Shown: positions 13,940 through 15,781 of the stretch, piece after piece | How the letters are laid out: every line of letters starts with the position of its first letter | Numbering within the stretch: position 1 is the first letter of the stretch | Source of the DNA: CAYGWP01 sp964353455 | GTDB taxonomy: Bacteria; Planctomycetota; Phycisphaerae; FEN-1346 | Assembly (NCBI GenBank): GCA_964353455.1 | Contig: CAYGWP010000387.1 | Span: 1 to 15,781, forward strand | Reading direction: 5' to 3' | DNA: 15,781 nucleotides | The notes under the pieces: model-generated | What the model was told of the DNA's origin: nothing | What the model saw: only the letters and a program-made list of their open reading frames with translations | Database searches by the model: none | Position numbers and translations under genes: made by a program

Positions 13940-14782
13940 ATGGGAACCACATTGGCTTTCCGAGGGCGGCTCTCGGCGTTCACGCTGGTCGAACTGCTTG
14001 TGGTTATCTCGATCATCGGGATCCTCGCCGCCCTGCTCCTGCCGGGCCTGGGCGCGGCCATCGTGTATGCCACAAACCTGGAGTGCCAGAACAACCTCAG
14101 GGGAATTGCGCAAGCGGTCCTCAACTACGCAACCGACAACAAGGGCGCCATTCCGCCAACCAAGTACGGGGAACTTTACTGGTGCGACCTCCTGGTGAGG
14201 GGCCAGTACCTCCCGGCCGAGAACACGTGCGAACTGCCCGACAAAAAGATTTCGCAGAGCCGCGGCGTCCTGCGGTGTCCGATGGCGCTAGACATCATCG
14301 TGACCGAAAGCGACAACATCCAGTACCCGGCGCGGTTCGACGACCAGGAGGACCTGGCCCAGGGGACCGCGCGCCTAGGCAGCAGCACACTCAAGGTCGA
14401 TTGCTCATACTACTGGAACGGGTACACCGGGACGGCCGCCGAACTGCTGCCGCGATATCCGTCGCTTGCGTTCGACCCATCCGACAAAGCGGCCGTCAAG
14501 GCGACGCGGATCCGCGACATCTCGGAGGTCCGGTCGCGGACGACCCTGGTGATGGTGGCTGACGGGGTGTTCTTCGACGCCGAGACGAAGCGCGCCCGCA
14601 TAGCCGCGCGGCACATGGGCACACTGGGCAACCGCACCCTGACGAACGTCGCCTACTACGACGGGCACACGGGGTCCATCGACCGCGACCCGGGCACCGA
14701 CAACACCTTCAGCAAGGACTGCATCATGACGACCGGCACCGATTCGTCGTATCCCGGCCTGTTCATGCTGCCGCCACGCTGA
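13940..14782 (+). CDS. Pseudopilin-like protein with type IV prepilin N-terminus and H-Xn-DG C-terminus
   Basis: 280 residues from the ATG at 13940, with GAGGG at 13931-13935; an in-frame TTG at 13916 is less likely. The N-terminus is a class III signal: a short basic leader MGTTLAFRGRLSA (1-13), then FTLVELLVVISIIGILAALL from 14. Glu18 is the conserved +5 Glu of mature pilins, and the hydrophobic helix runs to about 40. Prepilin peptidase would cut before Phe14, with Ala instead of Gly at -1. The rest is a long, Cys-containing globular domain (Cys74, Cys85 and others), ending in a variant of the H-X9-DG motif: H225 and D241-G242 in AYYDGHTGSI. Such proteins occur in many copies in planctomycetes and Verrucomicrobia and are thought to be cell-surface pseudopilins; their function is unknown. 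It is a single gene with its own promoter. Confidence 0.88.
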   Translation: MGTTLAFRGRLSAFTLVELLVVISIIGILAALLLPGLGAAIVYATNLECQNNLRGIAQAVLNYATDNKGAIPPTKYGELYWCDLLVRGQYLPAENTCELPDKKISQSRGVLRCPMALDIIVTESDNIQYPARFDDQEDLAQGTARLGSSTLKVDCSYYWNGYTGTAAELLPRYPSLAFDPSDKAAVKATRIRDISEVRSRTTLVMVADGVFFDAETKRARIAARHMGTLGNRTLTNVAYYDGHTGSIDRDPGTDNTFSKDCIMTTGTDSSYPGLFMLPPR

Positions 14783-14801
14783 GCGCCAAGGGCGATCTTA
14801 T

Positions 14802-14830
14802 GCGCGGCGGGCCTTCGGACCCGCCCGAGC
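14802..14830. repeat. Degenerate copy of the GCGCGGCGGG palindrome
   Basis: GCGCGGCGGG at 14802-14811 repeats the arm of the perfect palindrome 48 bases downstream. GGCGGG (14806-14811) and CCCGCC (14820-14825) still pair over 6 bp around CCTTCGGA. It begins 20 bases after the pseudopilin stop and may help end its transcript. Confidence 0.6.
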
Positions 14831-14849
14831 GGCGCTACCCTTGCCGGAA

Positions 14850-14877
14850 GCGCGGCGGGTCGGGAGACCCGCCGCGC
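14850..14877. repeat. 28-bp palindrome between convergent genes (copy 2)
   Basis: GCGCGGCGGGT (14850-14860) and ACCCGCCGCGC (14867-14877) pair perfectly around CGGGAG. The 28 bases are the exact reverse complement of 5168-5195. Both copies lie between convergent genes, here the pseudopilin and the aminotransferase. Confidence 0.87.
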
Positions 14878-14940
14878 AAAGCCCGGGACCCGCCGCGCAA
14901 AGCATGGAATCTGCCGCGCAAAGCCGGGGCCCGCCGCGAC
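14867..14940. repeat. 21-bp tandem repeat, about 3.5 units
   Basis: Units start at 14867, 14888 and 14909, with a partial unit from 14930. The shared core is CCGCCGCGCAAAGC. Units 1 and 2 are identical over the first 16 bases; unit 3 begins ATCTG instead of ACCCG. The first unit is the right arm of the 28-bp palindrome, so the array looks like repeated copying of that arm plus its flank. The array ends 3 bases before the aminotransferase stop codon. I see no gene in 14783-14943. Confidence 0.82.
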
Positions 14941-14943
14941 CTG

Positions 14944-15781
14944 TTACTCCAGCACTTCGTCCAGGTGGTCGAAGACTTTCTCGAACGCATCGACGTATAA
15001 TTGCATCAACTTAAGGTCGTTCGGAGGCGCGAAGCCCCATACCAGCGTCGTCTCGTCGAGCATCCGCATCGCCTCGGGGTACTCCCGGCGGAACCGCGCG
15101 GGCGGATACGAGACCTCCCGCGAGGCGAACGGGCACTTCCACGGGCACCCCCTGCCGTGCCCTTCCCGCACCTGGTACACGGCGTGGGCGGGCAGGACCT
15201 TATCGACCCACTGATGGACGTTGACGCCCTCGGCCTGGAGGGCCTTCTCCAGGAGCAGCCGGAACTCGCGGGCGGGCATGTCGATGCCGAGCGCCCCCGG
15301 ATCGATCCGCACCGGGAACATGTGATGGACGTTTGTGCGGTCCGGCGGCGTGATGGGCGGCTGAAGGCCGGGGATGCGCCCGAGGCGGCGCGAGAGGAAC
15401 TCGGCGTTCCGCCGCCGCCATCCGTTCAAGGCGTCGAGGCGCTTCAGTTGCGACCGGACGAACGCGGCAACCATCTCGTGCATCCGCGAATTGTAGCCGA
15501 GCGAGTACGCGGGGTACCGGCTGCCTCGCTGGCGCAGGCGGACCCGCATCTGAAGGCGGGCGCCCTCGTCCAGGATCCACTTCTTGTCGGTCGTCAGGAG
15601 GCCGCCCTCCCCGCCGGGGAGGTTCTTGGAGCCGTTGAGGCTGAAGGCGGCGCAGTCGCCGAGCGCCCCTGCCTTGCTGCCGCGGTACTCGGCCCCGTGC
15701 GCCTGGCAGGCATCCTCAACAACAAGCAAATTGCGCTTCTCCGCAATTTCCATTATCGCGCCCATGTCGGCGGGCTGGCCG
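14944..15781 (-). CDS. DegT/DnrJ/EryC1/StrS family aminotransferase, C-terminal part (5' truncated by window edge)
   Basis: 278 residues are visible, running in frame off the right edge; an internal ATG at 15765 is not the start because GQPAD just before it is family-typical. The enzymes are PLP-dependent and transfer an amino group, usually from glutamate or glutamine, to a keto-sugar, often a nucleotide-linked one. Seen: VVEDACQAHGAEYRG at 20-34 of the visible part (Asp23 would hold the pyridine nitrogen), the aldimine lysine Lys52 in GSKNLPGGEGGLLTT, and YNSRMHEMVAAFVRSQLKRL, the usual dimer/active-site region. The visible length fits the last ~70% of a ~400-residue enzyme. A Cys-containing stretch GRGCPWKCP occurs near the C-terminus. 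It faces the pseudopilin convergently. Likely role: amino-sugar or cyclitol synthesis for surface glycans or secondary products; the exact substrate is not readable. Confidence 0.93.
   Translation of the reverse strand, partial: GQPADMGAIMEIAEKRNLLVVEDACQAHGAEYRGSKAGALGDCAAFSLNGSKNLPGGEGGLLTTDKKWILDEGARLQMRVRLRQRGSRYPAYSLGYNSRMHEMVAAFVRSQLKRLDALNGWRRRNAEFLSRRLGRIPGLQPPITPPDRTNVHHMFPVRIDPGALGIDMPAREFRLLLEKALQAEGVNVHQWVDKVLPAHAVYQVREGHGRGCPWKCPFASREVSYPPARFRREYPEAMRMLDETTLVWGFAPPNDLKLMQLYVDAFEKVFDHLDEVLE

Noticed and set aside
14867..14940. Possible CRISPR array
   Set aside because: The units follow each other directly with no unique spacers, and no cas genes are near.
14800..15000. 66-codon plus-strand frame with repeated PPRKA
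   Set aside because: It is translation of the 21-bp tandem repeat and runs into the 3' end of the aminotransferase gene; no ribosome-binding site.

Overview
The window looks like a piece of a high-GC, Gram-negative bacterial chromosome, most likely a planctomycete or another PVC-group bacterium. I infer this from the gene types: a Tat-exported Gfo/Idh/MocA oxidoreductase, secreted ThuA-like proteins, a secreted DUF6807 ('PmoA') protein, a large secreted HEAT-repeat protein, and a single-gene pseudopilin with an FTLVELL N-terminus and a C-terminal H-Xn-DG motif. No rRNA, tRNA, CRISPR array, transposase or phage gene was seen.

Layout. Positions 1-5146 (+) hold a truncated Gfo/Idh/MocA oxidoreductase, two tandem ThuA-like secreted proteins, a DUF6807 secreted protein and an MFS symporter. 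Converging on it is nagA (5206-6189, -), a short N-acetylglucosamine-6-phosphate deacetylase. Diverging from nagA is a Tat-signal oxidoreductase (6509-7798, +), tightly coupled to a HEAT-repeat protein (7810-9921, +). Next comes a two-gene minus-strand operon: a PfkB sugar kinase (12792-13760), then a cytoplasmic GH78 alpha-L-rhamnosidase (10132-12777). A divergent promoter pair separates it from a pseudopilin-like protein (13940-14782, +). The window ends inside a DegT/DnrJ/EryC1/StrS aminotransferase (14944-15781, -).

How it fits together. Most genes suit glycan or glycoside catabolism: NAD-type sugar oxidoreductases and ThuA proteins (both linked in other bacteria to keto-sugar metabolism), a sugar/acid symporter, an amino-sugar deacetylase, a rhamnosidase and a sugar kinase. 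I infer a carbohydrate-processing neighbourhood, possibly using oxidation to keto-glycosides. No single complete pathway is present, and the substrate cannot be read from the sequence.

The most striking non-coding signal is that nearly every sizeable intergenic gap carries a strong palindrome, and these belong to several different families. They include a roughly 142-bp nested inverted repeat (6274-6415), a roughly 186-bp composite one (9948-10133), a roughly 98-bp one (3660-3757), and an identical 28-bp palindrome at two places (5168-5195 and 14850-14877), the second followed by 21-bp tandem repeats. All three gaps between convergent genes are largely filled by such palindromes.
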